From the NCBI GenBank assembly GCA_029864095.1, contig JAOTUB010000019.1:1-39243 (forward strand): a stretch of 39,243 bases of DNA, given 5' to 3'. This document shows positions 1 to 8,131 of the stretch, piece after piece. The notes under the pieces were generated by a model that ran no database searches, had not been told where the DNA came from, and was given only the letters and a program-made list of their open reading frames with translations. The position numbers and the translations under genes are program-made. Within the stretch, counting starts at the first letter, position 1. Each line of letters begins with the position of its first letter. This stretch comes from Gammaproteobacteria bacterium. Its GTDB lineage: Bacteria > Pseudomonadota > Gammaproteobacteria > Steroidobacterales > Woeseiaceae.

Positions 1-75
1 GCCATCCGCGCCGATCGAGGTCGCCATCGCGGGCGACTTGCGAAACAGCCATTGATAGTCATCGCGCTTGGTCAT
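1..75 (-). CDS. N-terminus of PAS-type sensory/regulatory protein (partial)
   Basis: Only the first 25 residues lie in the window. They begin at an ATG on the minus strand and run off the left edge. The segment LFRKSPAMATSIGADG resembles the start of PAS domains in sensor kinases, diguanylate cyclases and sigma-54 activators. The gene diverges from the small gene at 265-414, and the space between them holds an inverted repeat and a sigma-54 promoter. I infer that this may be the enhancer-binding activator of that promoter, but no AAA+ or DNA-binding part is visible. It could equally be another PAS protein. Confidence 0.45.
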   Translation of the reverse strand, partial: MTKRDDYQWLFRKSPAMATSIGADG

Positions 76-93
76 CGAGGCAGTTTATACGAA

Positions 94-134
94 ATTCCGT
101 GATCGTAATAACGATTTTTCGTAAATCACGGAAT
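94..134. promoter_or_regulatory. 10-bp inverted repeat, candidate activator site
   Basis: ATTCCGTGAT at 94-103 is repeated as its exact reverse complement at 125-134. A smaller palindrome, ATCGT and ACGAT, sits inside at 102-115. The centre is about 100 bp upstream of the predicted start of transcription of the sigma-54 promoter, the usual distance for an enhancer-binding-protein site. It also lies just upstream of the divergent PAS-like gene, so it may serve both. The repeat is seen directly; its role is inferred. Confidence 0.5.
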
Positions 135-186
135 GTCGTAATCCAGGGTTTTGCTCCAAGTAATTGTTTTCAATAGATTTTCGATG

Positions 187-203
187 TTGGCACGGCTTGT
201 GCA
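187..203 (+). promoter_or_regulatory. sigma-54 (-24/-12) promoter
   Basis: TTGGCACGGCTTGTGCA matches the sigma-54 consensus with exactly ten bases between the -24 GG (189-190) and the -12 GC (201-202). Only the first T of the TTGCA half differs. Transcription should start near 214, leaving about 50 bases of leader before the small gene at 265. A weak IHF-like sequence, TTTCAATAGATTT at about 168-180, lies between this promoter and the upstream inverted repeat, as is common for sigma-54 promoters. Confidence 0.7.
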
Positions 204-264
204 ATAGAGTAAGTAACTAAATAACTGCGCAGCAAATGCTGACCGCACAACCAAAGGAATGATG

Positions 265-414
265 ATGTACACGAAGATAGTTGAAAAAGGGCTGGTGATG
301 CTTGGCGCACTGATCGTGCTGATCGGCGTCTCTTCCGCCATCAATATGGCGCTTGCTGCCGAGGCAGGCGAACTGCCCCCGACCTTGAAAATCGAGACCC
401 CGGCCACAGATTAA
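265..414 (+). CDS. 49-aa exported or membrane-anchored small protein
   Basis: Three ATG codons follow each other at 259, 262 and 265 behind AAAGGA (253-258). The third has the normal 6-base spacing, so I use it. The product has a basic start (MYTKIVEKG), one hydrophobic helix at about residues 9-26, a possible signal-peptidase site near ALAA, and a short acidic, proline-containing tail ending in TPATD. It could be a secreted peptide of about 17-20 residues or a single-span inner-membrane protein. It follows a sigma-54 promoter and is followed by strong RNA hairpins. I do not recognise a family. Confidence 0.6.
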   Translation: MYTKIVEKGLVMLGALIVLIGVSSAINMALAAEAGELPPTLKIETPATD

Positions 415-420
415 CAGTCC

Positions 421-586
421 CGCGGATGGCGATAGCCATGCCGCGCTCGAATCCACTCCGGCGGCACAGGGAACCGGGAATCTCTCCCCCCGAATGCCTG
501 ATTCCCCCGCCCCGGAAATCGCTGGCAGGGATGCCGGTATGAACGGGCCCGGATAGCCCGGCGGCATCCCCCTGCCGTAAAACCTT
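421..586 (+). other. Hairpin-rich non-coding stretch
   Basis: No gene is visible between 415 and 704. Strong dyads follow each other: CGCGGATGGC and GCCATGCCGCG (421-445), GGGAATC and GATTCCC (476-482 and 500-506), and GGCAGGGATGCCG pairing with CGGCATCCCCCTGCC (524-576) around an inner GGGC/GCCC stem whose loop carries GGA. About eight GGA triplets occur between 421 and 620, several likely in loops. It may be the 3' part of the sigma-54 transcript or a separate structured RNA ending at the terminator-like hairpin that follows. Confidence 0.4.
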
Positions 587-587
587 G

Positions 588-665
588 GGCGCCGGAGACC
601 GCTCCGTGTCGGATCGGCCCGCTGTTTCGTCAATCGATTACAGTTCTCCGGCGCCTTTCTTTTTG
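588..665 (+). terminator. Long-loop intrinsic terminator-like hairpin
   Basis: GGCGCCGGAGA (588-598) is exactly complementary to TCTCCGGCGCC (645-655), and TTTCTTTTT follows at once. The 46-base loop is unusual for a plain terminator and may fold itself. This is what the 3' end of a small RNA often looks like. Confidence 0.5.
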
Positions 666-704
666 TGGGGTCCTGTTTGGTGCCTGCCGGACACCCGGTT
701 CCCT

Positions 705-974
705 CTAACGCGACACACGATTGCGCTGCGCCTCGGCTCTTCGCGCACGATGATTATTGACCTGATTGCTGATCGTCTCGCGCAGACGTTTCAGCCATAT
801 CCGGGCCCAGGCAAACTCAATGCCGAGAATGGCGAGTCCGATAGGAATGACAACGATCGCTGGACCCGGCGCGATGATCATGACCACACCGATAGCAAGC
901 ACCGTGGTACCCAATACAGTGATCACGATTCGGCGCGCAACTTTGTACGTCAGATGAATGGTCTTCTCAATCAC
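705..974 (-). CDS. PGPGW-family small membrane protein
   Basis: 89 residues from a GTG start; GGGA lies about 8 bases upstream. Two hydrophobic stretches (about residues 16-33 and 38-54) flank the APGPA motif typical of the PGPGW putative transmembrane family. Basic sequence follows (about 55-89, rich in Arg). It should sit in the inner membrane; the family has no established biochemical role. It diverges from the gene at 1044 with 69 bases between. Any longer reading frame on the opposite strand here is a shadow. Confidence 0.8.
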   Translation of the reverse strand: MIEKTIHLTYKVARRIVITVLGTTVLAIGVVMIIAPGPAIVVIPIGLAILGIEFAWARIWLKRLRETISNQVNNHRARRAEAQRNRVSR

Positions 975-1043
975 GGCTTATTCCCACGTGGCCATACTAG
1001 AATATCATTTGTTTTAGGACCGCCCTGTCGTAGTCTTTGTTGC

Positions 1044-1598
1044 ATGCATGGCCAAATTATTTTGCTGGTCGCCGCGCTGGCTTTGGTGACGAGCGCTGCG
1101 CGCTCCGAGTCCGCCGGCCTGGTATCCATCGAGGCGAACGCGGCAATTGTCGCTCTTGACCCAATATCGAACGATCGTCGGCTGATATCATTACCGTCGC
1201 TTCAGTATGTGCTAACGATCAAACCACAGTGTGCATCGAACATGCGGGCTGAAGCAATCTCAGTCAGTGTCGCAGATACCCGCAAGACCTATGGCGGCCA
1301 AGACGTGGACCAGCAAGCAAGCGTCGAAATCAGTCTGACGATACCGCAACAGCAGATTGCTCCGATCGCGATACGTGAATTCTGCCGGGCGGACGATAAC
1401 GGGCAGAACCGCGATAATGTCTTACGCCTGAAAGACGTCTTGACGGCTCAGCTGTCATTGCGCTGCGCAGGCGACAGCGCCCGGTCAATCGTCTATGCAT
1501 CCCAGCCTCTGGACGTCGAATTGCAGTGCCAGACGAATGCCAGGGAATTCGACTCGTCAGACAATCAGGTTGCTTCGCCTGCCTCCGCACCGAGGTGA
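1044..1598 (+). CDS. Secreted hypothetical protein
   Basis: 184 residues starting at ATG 1044, where a clear Sec signal peptide begins (hydrophobic LLVAALALVTSAARS). The frame is open further upstream, but that part runs antisense to the PGPGW gene and lacks a signal, so it is not used. The mature part holds cysteines (QCA, FCRA, LRCAG, LQCQ) that could form disulfides, and is likely beta-rich. Its last 34 bases overlap the convergent hydrolase gene. No family is recognised; the function is unknown. Confidence 0.6.
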   Translation: MHGQIILLVAALALVTSAARSESAGLVSIEANAAIVALDPISNDRRLISLPSLQYVLTIKPQCASNMRAEAISVSVADTRKTYGGQDVDQQASVEISLTIPQQQIAPIAIREFCRADDNGQNRDNVLRLKDVLTAQLSLRCAGDSARSIVYASQPLDVELQCQTNAREFDSSDNQVASPASAPR

Positions 1599-2482
1599 GT
1601 GCGCAGGAATTCAAGGGTACGCTGCCAGGCGTCATCAGCCACGTCTCTGTCATACGCCCTGCCGGTGGGATTAGCGAACGCATGGCTTGCGTTCGGATAT
1701 ATATGAATCTCGTATTCCTTGCGTAACCGCTCCAGCGCGGCCTCGAAGCGCTGCACCGAATCAACCGGGATGCCCCTGTCTTTGCCGCCGAACAGGCCGA
1801 GTATCGGCGCGCCGATATCGCGAAGCCTGTCCTCGTTGTCAGTTACCTGACCGTAGTAGATCACGGCCGCATCCAGATCGTCAGGAAACAGCATCGCCGT
1901 ATTCAGGGACCAGCCGCCACCGAAACACCAGCCCAGCGAGCCGGTTCGTGGCGCGCCGGCTGTGGTACTCACGAAATCATAAGCCTGACGAATGTTTTCG
2001 TTGGCTAGTTCCGGATTCTCCACGACAGCCTGCATTTGCCGTTTGGCCTGGTCGGGCGTGTCCGCAGTTTCGCCACCAAAAAGATCGATGGCCAGCACAA
2101 TGTAGCCTTCGCCCGCCAGCCGATCGGCCGCCGCGCGTATGTTTTCGTTAAGGCCCCACCATTCGTGAATGACAATGATTGCGGGGAGCGGATCGATCAT
2201 GTCCGCAGGAAAAGCAAAATGCCCGTACACCAGTTCATTATTCACTTCGGCGTAGGGCAGTCGCTCCGCAACGACGGGACGTCGCGGAGCTATTTGCGAG
2301 CCCTCGCTAGGCTCGGACGTGTCGCCGGCATGCTCTCTTGACATCGCCTCGACATTTGCGCGCCCGGCCTCTTTGTCCGACCCTGGCACGCCGGCATTAT
2401 CCGGCTGGCAAGCCGCCACAAGAAGCGCAAGGCTCGCCAGACCCAACGTCAATCTGAGCTTCAGACAGAAATTCTCGAACAT
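1565..2482 (-). CDS. Dienelactone hydrolase family lipoprotein
   Basis: 305 residues. The lipobox LVAAC puts the lipidated cysteine at residue 25, so the enzyme is a membrane-anchored lipoprotein. A low-complexity linker leads to a DLH alpha/beta-hydrolase domain. The nucleophile is Cys186 in GWCFGGG, with the acid in GGKDRG and the histidine in NASHAF, giving the Cys-Asp-His triad of dienelactone hydrolases. HEWWGLNENI is the oxyanion-region motif of the family. The substrate is unknown; exported members probably act on esters or lactones other than the cytosolic chlorocatechol intermediates. A second exported DLH lies at 17401-18291. Confidence 0.85.
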   Translation of the reverse strand: MFENFCLKLRLTLGLASLALLVAACQPDNAGVPGSDKEAGRANVEAMSREHAGDTSEPSEGSQIAPRRPVVAERLPYAEVNNELVYGHFAFPADMIDPLPAIIVIHEWWGLNENIRAAADRLAGEGYIVLAIDLFGGETADTPDQAKRQMQAVVENPELANENIRQAYDFVSTTAGAPRTGSLGWCFGGGWSLNTAMLFPDDLDAAVIYYGQVTDNEDRLRDIGAPILGLFGGKDRGIPVDSVQRFEAALERLRKEYEIHIYPNASHAFANPTGRAYDRDVADDAWQRTLEFLRTHLGAEAGEAT

Positions 2483-2616
2483 AGGACGACCCTGCGATTA
2501 GTGCGGACGGCAAAAATGCTGCATCTCGGAGACGGGCTAGTTTAATCGAAAAACTCCTCGCGGGTCGAAGGATTGGCGCGTAGCGTCTAGACTCTGGACT
2601 AGGCCGGCAACAACCA

Positions 2617-2778
2617 TTAGGCGTCGGGCCAGTCGTCGTCATCCCATTCACGAAGCTTGCTCTTGTCGACTTGCCGCCATTGTTCCTCGCTCTTGCGCAT
2701 GTGCTGGATGACCTTGGCGATCGTATAGACGATGATCAGGAAGATCATGACAAGAATTGGCCAGAGTCCTTCGGGCAT
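2617..2778 (-). CDS. 53-aa single-span membrane protein
   Basis: It opens with MPEGLWPILVMIFLIIVYTI, one transmembrane helix at the start, then a basic and amphipathic segment (KVIQHMRKSEEQWRQ) and a very acidic end, WDDDDWPDA. The topology predicts a short periplasmic N-terminus and a cytosolic charged tail. It starts 16 bases from the divergent transporter gene, so the two may share a control region. No strong ribosome-binding site is seen. It is too short to assign to a family. Confidence 0.5.
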   Translation of the reverse strand: MPEGLWPILVMIFLIIVYTIAKVIQHMRKSEEQWRQVDKSKLREWDDDDWPDA

Positions 2779-2794
2779 GGTGATTTACCGGTAA

Positions 2795-4222
2795 GTGTTC
2801 GACCCCATGAATCTTAGCACTCAACAGGAATCTGCCTGGCGGCGAACCGTCAGTTTCGTGCACGAATCGCTGCGCGATAGCGACAAGGACTACACGACGG
2901 GCCACACAGGTCGGGCGCTCGGCCTGCTGGCAATTCCGATGATGCTGGAAATGTCGATGGAGTCTGTGTTTGCGGTGGTCGATATCGCCTTCGTGTCGCG
3001 TCTGGGTACCGATGCGATTGCTGCGGTAGGCATCACCGAGGCCTTGATCACGGTGCTTTACGCGGTCGCCGTTGGTCTCGGCATGGGCGTCACGGCGATG
3101 GTGTCCCGCCGGGTCGGCGCACAGCGGCGAGAGAGAGCCGCCAGCGCCACGGGCCAGGCCATCTGGATAGGCGCGGCCCTGTCCCTGGTTATCGGTATTT
3201 CAGGCGTAATCTATGCCGAAGAGATGCTGCGCTTGATGGGCGCCAGCGACGGCGTAATCGACACTGGCGCCGGATTCGCCGCCGTGCTGCTGGGAGGATC
3301 AGCGAGCATCCTGTATTTGTTCCTGCTCAACGCCGCATTTCGCGGCGCCGGCGACGCGTCGGTCGCATTGCGGTCATTGTGGCTCGCCAATGGCCTGAAC
3401 ATCGTTCTCGATCCGTGCCTGATTTTTGGCCTCGGGCCATTTCCGGAGATGGGCGTAACGGGCGCGGCGGTCGCCACGACCATCGGCCGCGGTATCGGTG
3501 TTCTGTATCAGCTCTGGTACCTGTTCGACGGCCGTGGTCGTCTTGAATTTCATCTCCGCAACCTCGTGATAGAGCCGTCTTTGATCGCCCGCATGCTGAT
3601 CATTTCGGTCGGCGGCGTCGGCCAGTTCCTGATCGCAACCACAAGCTGGATCATCATCGTGCGCATCATTGCGCTTTACGGCAGTACGGCCATCGCCGCA
3701 TACACGATCGCGCTGCGCATGCTGGAGTTCGTCTGGTTGCCCGCCTGGGGCCTTGGCAATGCCGCGGCAACGCTCGTCGGCCAGAACCTCGGTGCGGGCA
3801 AGCCGGATCGGGCGGAAAGCTCCGCGTGGCAGGCTTCGCGCTACAACGTCATCTTCATGACCGGCATGGGCGCCCTGATTGTTGCACTGGCGCCCGTTAT
3901 CAGCGGACTCTTTTCGAATGATCCCGAGGTTGTCCGCTACGGGTCGAACTGCCTGCGAATCCTCGGCCTGGGCTTTCCGATGTACGCGGTCGGCATGATC
4001 ATCACGCAATCACTCAACGGCGCCGGTGACACATCCACGCCGACCGTAATCAATATCGTCTGTTTCTGGCTGCTGCAGATTCCGTTAGCCTACTGGCTGG
4101 CAACACAATTCTTGCTCGGTCCGAACGGCGTTTTTCTCGCGATTATCATCTCGGAGTCGCTGATGACCGGGCTCAGCGTTATCGTATTTCGCCGCGGTGC
4201 CTGGAAGCACCACCGCGCCTGA
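2795..4222 (+). CDS. MATE-family efflux transporter
   Basis: 475 residues, the normal length for a MATE (multidrug and toxic compound extrusion) antiporter, with about twelve hydrophobic helices in two similar halves. Typical stretches are AIPMMLEMSMESVFAVVDI near the start, ALRMLEFVWLPAWGLGNAA at the start of the second half, and LVGQNLGAGKPDRA. Such proteins export cationic compounds in exchange for protons or sodium. The frame opens with GTG at 2795; ATG at 2807 is an equally possible start, and neither has a strong Shine-Dalgarno. The ABC ATPase gene follows after 14 bases. Confidence 0.9.
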   Translation: MFDPMNLSTQQESAWRRTVSFVHESLRDSDKDYTTGHTGRALGLLAIPMMLEMSMESVFAVVDIAFVSRLGTDAIAAVGITEALITVLYAVAVGLGMGVTAMVSRRVGAQRRERAASATGQAIWIGAALSLVIGISGVIYAEEMLRLMGASDGVIDTGAGFAAVLLGGSASILYLFLLNAAFRGAGDASVALRSLWLANGLNIVLDPCLIFGLGPFPEMGVTGAAVATTIGRGIGVLYQLWYLFDGRGRLEFHLRNLVIEPSLIARMLIISVGGVGQFLIATTSWIIIVRIIALYGSTAIAAYTIALRMLEFVWLPAWGLGNAAATLVGQNLGAGKPDRAESSAWQASRYNVIFMTGMGALIVALAPVISGLFSNDPEVVRYGSNCLRILGLGFPMYAVGMIITQSLNGAGDTSTPTVINIVCFWLLQIPLAYWLATQFLLGPNGVFLAIIISESLMTGLSVIVFRRGAWKHHRA

Positions 4223-4236
4223 CGCCGGAGACGGAT

Positions 4237-5049
4237 ATGACCGAAGCGCCGCTAATAGATATACGTAACGCAACGATATGGCGCGGCGCGACGCGGGTCT
4301 TCGATAACTTAACCTTGTCGATTGCGCAGCACGAACGCGTCGCGATTCTCGGGCCGAACGGCTCGGGCAAGACAACGCTGCTAAAGACCATCAACCGCGA
4401 GCTATACCCGGTCGTTGCGGAAGGCGCCTGGATCAGAATACTGGGGCGTGAGCACTGGAATGTCTGGGACTTGCGCAAACAAATCGGCGTCGTGTCGCAC
4501 GATTTGCAGAACCTCTACACGCCGATGACGACCGCACTCGAGGTGGTGGTCTCAGGTTTCTTCTCGAGCATCGGTGTGCACGGCATACTGGCGGAACGCG
4601 TCAGCAGGGAGCAGCTTGCCAAAGCGCGCGACACGCTGAGAATGCTCGGGATCGCGTCCCTGCAGCGAACGCCGCTGCAATCCATGTCCACCGGCCAGCA
4701 GCGGCGCTGTATTCTCGGCCGGGCTCTCGTCCACGAGCCGCAGACCCTGATTCTCGACGAGCCGACCTCTGGCCTCGATTTCGCGGCCAGTTTCGACTAC
4801 CTGAGCCGCATTCGCAAACTATCCGCAACGGGCCACAACATCGTCCTCGTCACCCACCATCTCAACGAAATCCCTCCCGAGGTCGAGCGCGTCGTAGTAC
4901 TCAAGGAGGGGGCCGTGGCGGCCGATGGCGGCAAGGCTTCGGTGCTCACGAGCGGGGTCTTGAGCTCCGTTTACGCGACCGATATTCGCGTTGCAGAGCT
5001 CGATGGATATTTTCTGGCCTACCCGGGCCAGGCGCATCACAAAACGTGA
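4237..5049 (+). CDS. ABC transporter ATP-binding protein, orphan (YlmA-like)
   Basis: 270 residues of a single nucleotide-binding domain. Walker A is GPNGSGKTT (about 39-47), the Q-loop glutamine is in HDLQ (about 91), the signature is MSTGQ (150-154, in place of LSGGQ), Walker B is LILDEP (171-176) and the switch histidine is in THH (about 207). The arrangement resembles YlmA and ModF-type ATPases. No permease or binding protein is nearby, so it either serves a distant transporter or has a non-transport role. It is 14 bases downstream of the MATE gene and probably cotranscribed. Confidence 0.85.
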   Translation: MTEAPLIDIRNATIWRGATRVFDNLTLSIAQHERVAILGPNGSGKTTLLKTINRELYPVVAEGAWIRILGREHWNVWDLRKQIGVVSHDLQNLYTPMTTALEVVVSGFFSSIGVHGILAERVSREQLAKARDTLRMLGIASLQRTPLQSMSTGQQRRCILGRALVHEPQTLILDEPTSGLDFAASFDYLSRIRKLSATGHNIVLVTHHLNEIPPEVERVVVLKEGAVAADGGKASVLTSGVLSSVYATDIRVAELDGYFLAYPGQAHHKT

Positions 5050-5092
5050 CCTGTGACGATAATTCGGCCGCGAAAAGTTCTACTCTAGGACC

Positions 5093-5794
5093 ATGTTCGT
5101 GCTTATCCGACTAGTCGCCACCAGCATGCCGCTCATCGCCGTCCCGGTGCTAGCCGCAGATGCCGAAATTGCGACCGGAATCAGGAATGTCGGTCCGGCC
5201 GCCTTCATCTTCACGATCGCCGGCGCATTGCTACTGACGCTCGTATTCCGCTCGACGGCAAGTCATGCCATGCGAATCATCACCGCGCGCATCGGCAGCT
5301 CCAGAATTCGCCATGCGTTGGAGGCACGCAGCACCGAGGTATTACACGACTTTATTTTGCCCGGCGCCTATGGTGGCCTTACCAAGGTCGACCACGCGTT
5401 ACTGACGGCCGGCGGCATTCTGTGTATCCAGACGAAACACTACAACGGTATCGTATTCGGCGGTGCAGACGAACCGCAGTGGACTAACGTGGATGGTACG
5501 CGCCGCCGCCGTTTCCTGAATCCACTGATTCAGAATGAGGGCCGCACTCGCGCGCTGCAAAACGTTGTCCCGGATGTTCCGGTCGCCAGCGTCATCGTTT
5601 TCACGGGCCGCGTTGAGTTTCCGACGCCGCCGCCAAAAAACGTTATTCGCGTAGCCGATCTCGACAGCTTCATCGCAAAGTTTGTCTTCGGCCCCAGCAA
5701 GGTGAAAGACTGGGATGCCGCCTGGCTGACAGTCAAGTCAGCTGCGCTGACCGACGAGGCAACGCGCAAGGACTTGCAGGCGCAAATAGCCTGA
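5093..5794 (+). CDS. NERD-domain membrane protein
   Basis: 233 residues. A signal-like or membrane segment (about 1-20) and a second helix (about 37-52) are followed by a NERD (nuclease-related) domain at about 80-190. It has the family pattern of FILPGAYGGLTKVDHALL, then GILCIQTKHYNG with the paired Gln-x-Lys, and W..FLNPLIQNEGR. NERD domains have the fold of restriction-like nucleases; activity has rarely been shown. The start ATG follows AGGA only two bases away, so translation may be weak. It lies 43 bases after the ABC ATPase gene on the same strand. Confidence 0.75.
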   Translation: MFVLIRLVATSMPLIAVPVLAADAEIATGIRNVGPAAFIFTIAGALLLTLVFRSTASHAMRIITARIGSSRIRHALEARSTEVLHDFILPGAYGGLTKVDHALLTAGGILCIQTKHYNGIVFGGADEPQWTNVDGTRRRRFLNPLIQNEGRTRALQNVVPDVPVASVIVFTGRVEFPTPPPKNVIRVADLDSFIAKFVFGPSKVKDWDAAWLTVKSAALTDEATRKDLQAQIA

Positions 5795-5866
5795 CCTAAC
5801 ACAGCGCGCCGTTCGCTGACCATTCCTTTATACTCGCGGCATTGTGACCGAAAGAGTCCGTTGCGT

Positions 5867-7069
5867 ATGGAAAGTTCCGAGGCCCTGATAGCGTCACCGA
5901 TCGGTGTGCTCGCCGTACTGTCTTTCGTAGCAGCTTTTTTCTTTATGCTCGAGCAGACCACGCGGGCAAAGCTGTTCCAATACGTCCCACCGCTGCTGTT
6001 TATCTATGCAACTCCGGTATTCCTGAACAACCTCGACGTGATTCCGAGCGACTCGCCCGTGTATTCCGGCTTGAGTGCGTACTTGCTGCCGGCTTTTATC
6101 GTGCTGATGCTTATCAAGGTCAATGTGCCTGCAGTCGTCAAGGTAATGGGTAAGGGCGTGTTAGTCATGTTGATGGGTACAGCGGGTGTCATGGTCGGCG
6201 CGGTGGTCGCCTACCTGCTCGTGCATTCGTTTTTGTCTGAAGATGCCTGGAAAGGTTACGGAGCCCTGGCGGGCAGCTGGATCGGCGGCACCGCTAACAT
6301 GGCCGCGACAGCAGAGATGCTCGGTACCTCCGAGGAGCAGTTCGGTCTCGCTGTGATCGCTGACAACGTCATCTACGTTTTCTGGTTGCCGCTGCTATTA
6401 ATGTCGCGCGATTTCGCAGATCGCTTCAACGCCTGGGCACGGGTACCTGAGGACAGACTGGAAGCGATGGACGCGGCTGCCGAAATTCATGTCGAAGACG
6501 ATCACGCCCCGACAATGCGGCAGTACCTGTTTCTGATCGCAATCGTGATCGGCGTCACGTGGGTTAGCACAGCCGTAGCACCCGGCATCGCCGAATGGAT
6601 TGCATCAGTCAGTTCAGGGCTCGGCACAGTCTTTTCGGTTACGACGACACGCATCCTGCTCGTCACAACGCTGGCGCTACTGCTCTCTACGACGCGCGCA
6701 TCTGAATTACCGAACTCGACAGCGATGGGCACGGCGCTTATCTATGTCTTCGTCGCAGGCATGGGCGCACGCGCCTCGGTCGCAGGTTTGGCCGAAGCTC
6801 CCGTTTTCGTCGCCGGTGCATTCGTCTGGATTATTATCCACGGACTGTTCTGTATCGGCGGCGCCTGGTTGTTTCGCGTTGACATCCACAGCGTGGCGAT
6901 TGCGTCCGCCGCAAACATCGGCGCCGCAGCATCGGCGCCAATTGTTGCTGCCCACCATCGTCCAAATCTCGTACCGGCCTCGATCCTGATGGCGCTGCTC
7001 GGCTACGCAATGGGCAATTACCTTGCCCCGCTGACCGGACATCTCGCCAGGATGGCCGCGGGACAATAA
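5867..7069 (+). CDS. DUF819 family membrane protein (YjcL-like)
   Basis: About 400 residues with roughly ten to twelve membrane helices. The sequence matches the DUF819/YjcL family: FLNNLDVIPSDSPVY, then GSWIGGTANMAA, and the repeated AANIGAAASAPIVAAHHRP in the second half, which suggests an inverted-repeat transporter fold. The substrate is unknown. AAAGAG lies 10 bases before ATG 5867; an in-frame TTG at 5861 is less likely. The stop TAA shares one base with the ATG of the next gene (TAATG), so the two are translationally coupled. Confidence 0.85.
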   Translation: MESSEALIASPIGVLAVLSFVAAFFFMLEQTTRAKLFQYVPPLLFIYATPVFLNNLDVIPSDSPVYSGLSAYLLPAFIVLMLIKVNVPAVVKVMGKGVLVMLMGTAGVMVGAVVAYLLVHSFLSEDAWKGYGALAGSWIGGTANMAATAEMLGTSEEQFGLAVIADNVIYVFWLPLLLMSRDFADRFNAWARVPEDRLEAMDAAAEIHVEDDHAPTMRQYLFLIAIVIGVTWVSTAVAPGIAEWIASVSSGLGTVFSVTTTRILLVTTLALLLSTTRASELPNSTAMGTALIYVFVAGMGARASVAGLAEAPVFVAGAFVWIIIHGLFCIGGAWLFRVDIHSVAIASAANIGAAASAPIVAAHHRPNLVPASILMALLGYAMGNYLAPLTGHLARMAAGQ

Positions 7070-8115
7070 TGCCGCGCATTACCGCAGCAGATTTCAAGCG
7101 CTCGGTCCGACGGACTGCGATTGCCGTCGCGGCCATCGTCATTATCGGAGCGGTGGCCGCGGTCTTGTTGTGGCGTGACCGCGAGTCTCTGGACATGATC
7201 GATTGGCCACGCTATCCGAGTATTGCGCCGACTCACGATGCGGTAACGGTAACGTGGCTGGGCGTTACGACATTGCTTTTCGACGATGGCGAAACGCAGA
7301 TTCTGATTGACGGCTTTTTCTCGCGACCGTCGATTTTCGAAATCCTGTTTGGCAGAGGCGTAGAAAGCGATGCCGCGACAATCAACTATGTACTCGACGA
7401 ATACCGGATGCGACGTCTGGCGGCGCTGATTCCGGTGCACTCGCACTATGATCACGCAATGGACGTCGGTGCGATTGCCAATCGCAGCAGCGCATCCATT
7501 CTGGGTTCTGAATCCACGGCGCAAATTGCCCGCGGCGCCGGTGTGCCGGAAGATCAAATAATCGTCACGACAAGTGGCAATGAATACTCGTTTGGCAAAT
7601 TTGCGGTAACGATGATCGATTCGAATCATGCGCCGATCGGCTGGGGAGGCTCGGTACCGTATGCCGGAACCATCGACGAGTCTCTTGTGACTCCGGCACC
7701 GGTTTCTGCCTGGCGCGCAGGAAAAAGCTACTCCATCGTTATCGCTCATCCTCATGGCACGACCCTCGTACAGGGCAGCGCCGGCTTTCGCGAGGGCGCG
7801 CTCGCGGGGGTCAGCGCCGACGTCGTCATGCTTGGTGTCAGCATGCTCGAGGGGTTGGGGTACGACTACGCAGAGCGGTATTGGCAGGAACTCGTCACAA
7901 CAACCGGCGCGGCGCACGTATTCCCGGTTCACTTTGACGATTTCTCGAAACCGTTCGGGGAGATATTTCTGTATCCGCGCGCACTCGAAAATTTTATCGA
8001 CACGGCCGGGTGGCTAGAGGAATTCAGAGACACCTGGGACTCGGATACGCGGCTGCATCTGCCCGAGTTCGGCAAGCCAGTCGTACTCTACCCGCAGCGT
8101 TCGCCAGAGGCCTGA
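7069..8115 (+). CDS. Membrane-anchored metallo-beta-lactamase-fold hydrolase
   Basis: 348 residues. One N-terminal helix (about 17-34) anchors a metallo-beta-lactamase domain to the outer face of the inner membrane. The metal motif is HSHYDH (His124, His126, Asp128, His129); later candidates are in IAHPHG and FPVHFDD. The GVTTLLFDDGETQILIDGFF opening resembles UlaG and NAPE-PLD type hydrolases, which cut lactones or phosphodiesters. The gene begins within the stop codon of the DUF819 gene. The pairing suggests a shared substrate, one protein moving it and the other hydrolysing it, but this is inference. Confidence 0.8.
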   Translation: MPRITAADFKRSVRRTAIAVAAIVIIGAVAAVLLWRDRESLDMIDWPRYPSIAPTHDAVTVTWLGVTTLLFDDGETQILIDGFFSRPSIFEILFGRGVESDAATINYVLDEYRMRRLAALIPVHSHYDHAMDVGAIANRSSASILGSESTAQIARGAGVPEDQIIVTTSGNEYSFGKFAVTMIDSNHAPIGWGGSVPYAGTIDESLVTPAPVSAWRAGKSYSIVIAHPHGTTLVQGSAGFREGALAGVSADVVMLGVSMLEGLGYDYAERYWQELVTTTGAAHVFPVHFDDFSKPFGEIFLYPRALENFIDTAGWLEEFRDTWDSDTRLHLPEFGKPVVLYPQRSPEA

Positions 8116-8131
8116 CAGCACCCACACTGAG

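Noticed and set aside
585..1043. Upstream extension of the secreted protein gene (open frame from 585)
   Set aside because: It runs antisense to the well-supported PGPGW gene and across a terminator-like hairpin, and the signal peptide begins only at 1044.
7018..7932. 304-residue open frame on the minus strand
   Set aside because: It lies opposite the metallo-beta-lactamase-fold gene, has no domain-like sequence, and is rich in Arg and His as antisense shadows of GC-rich genes are.
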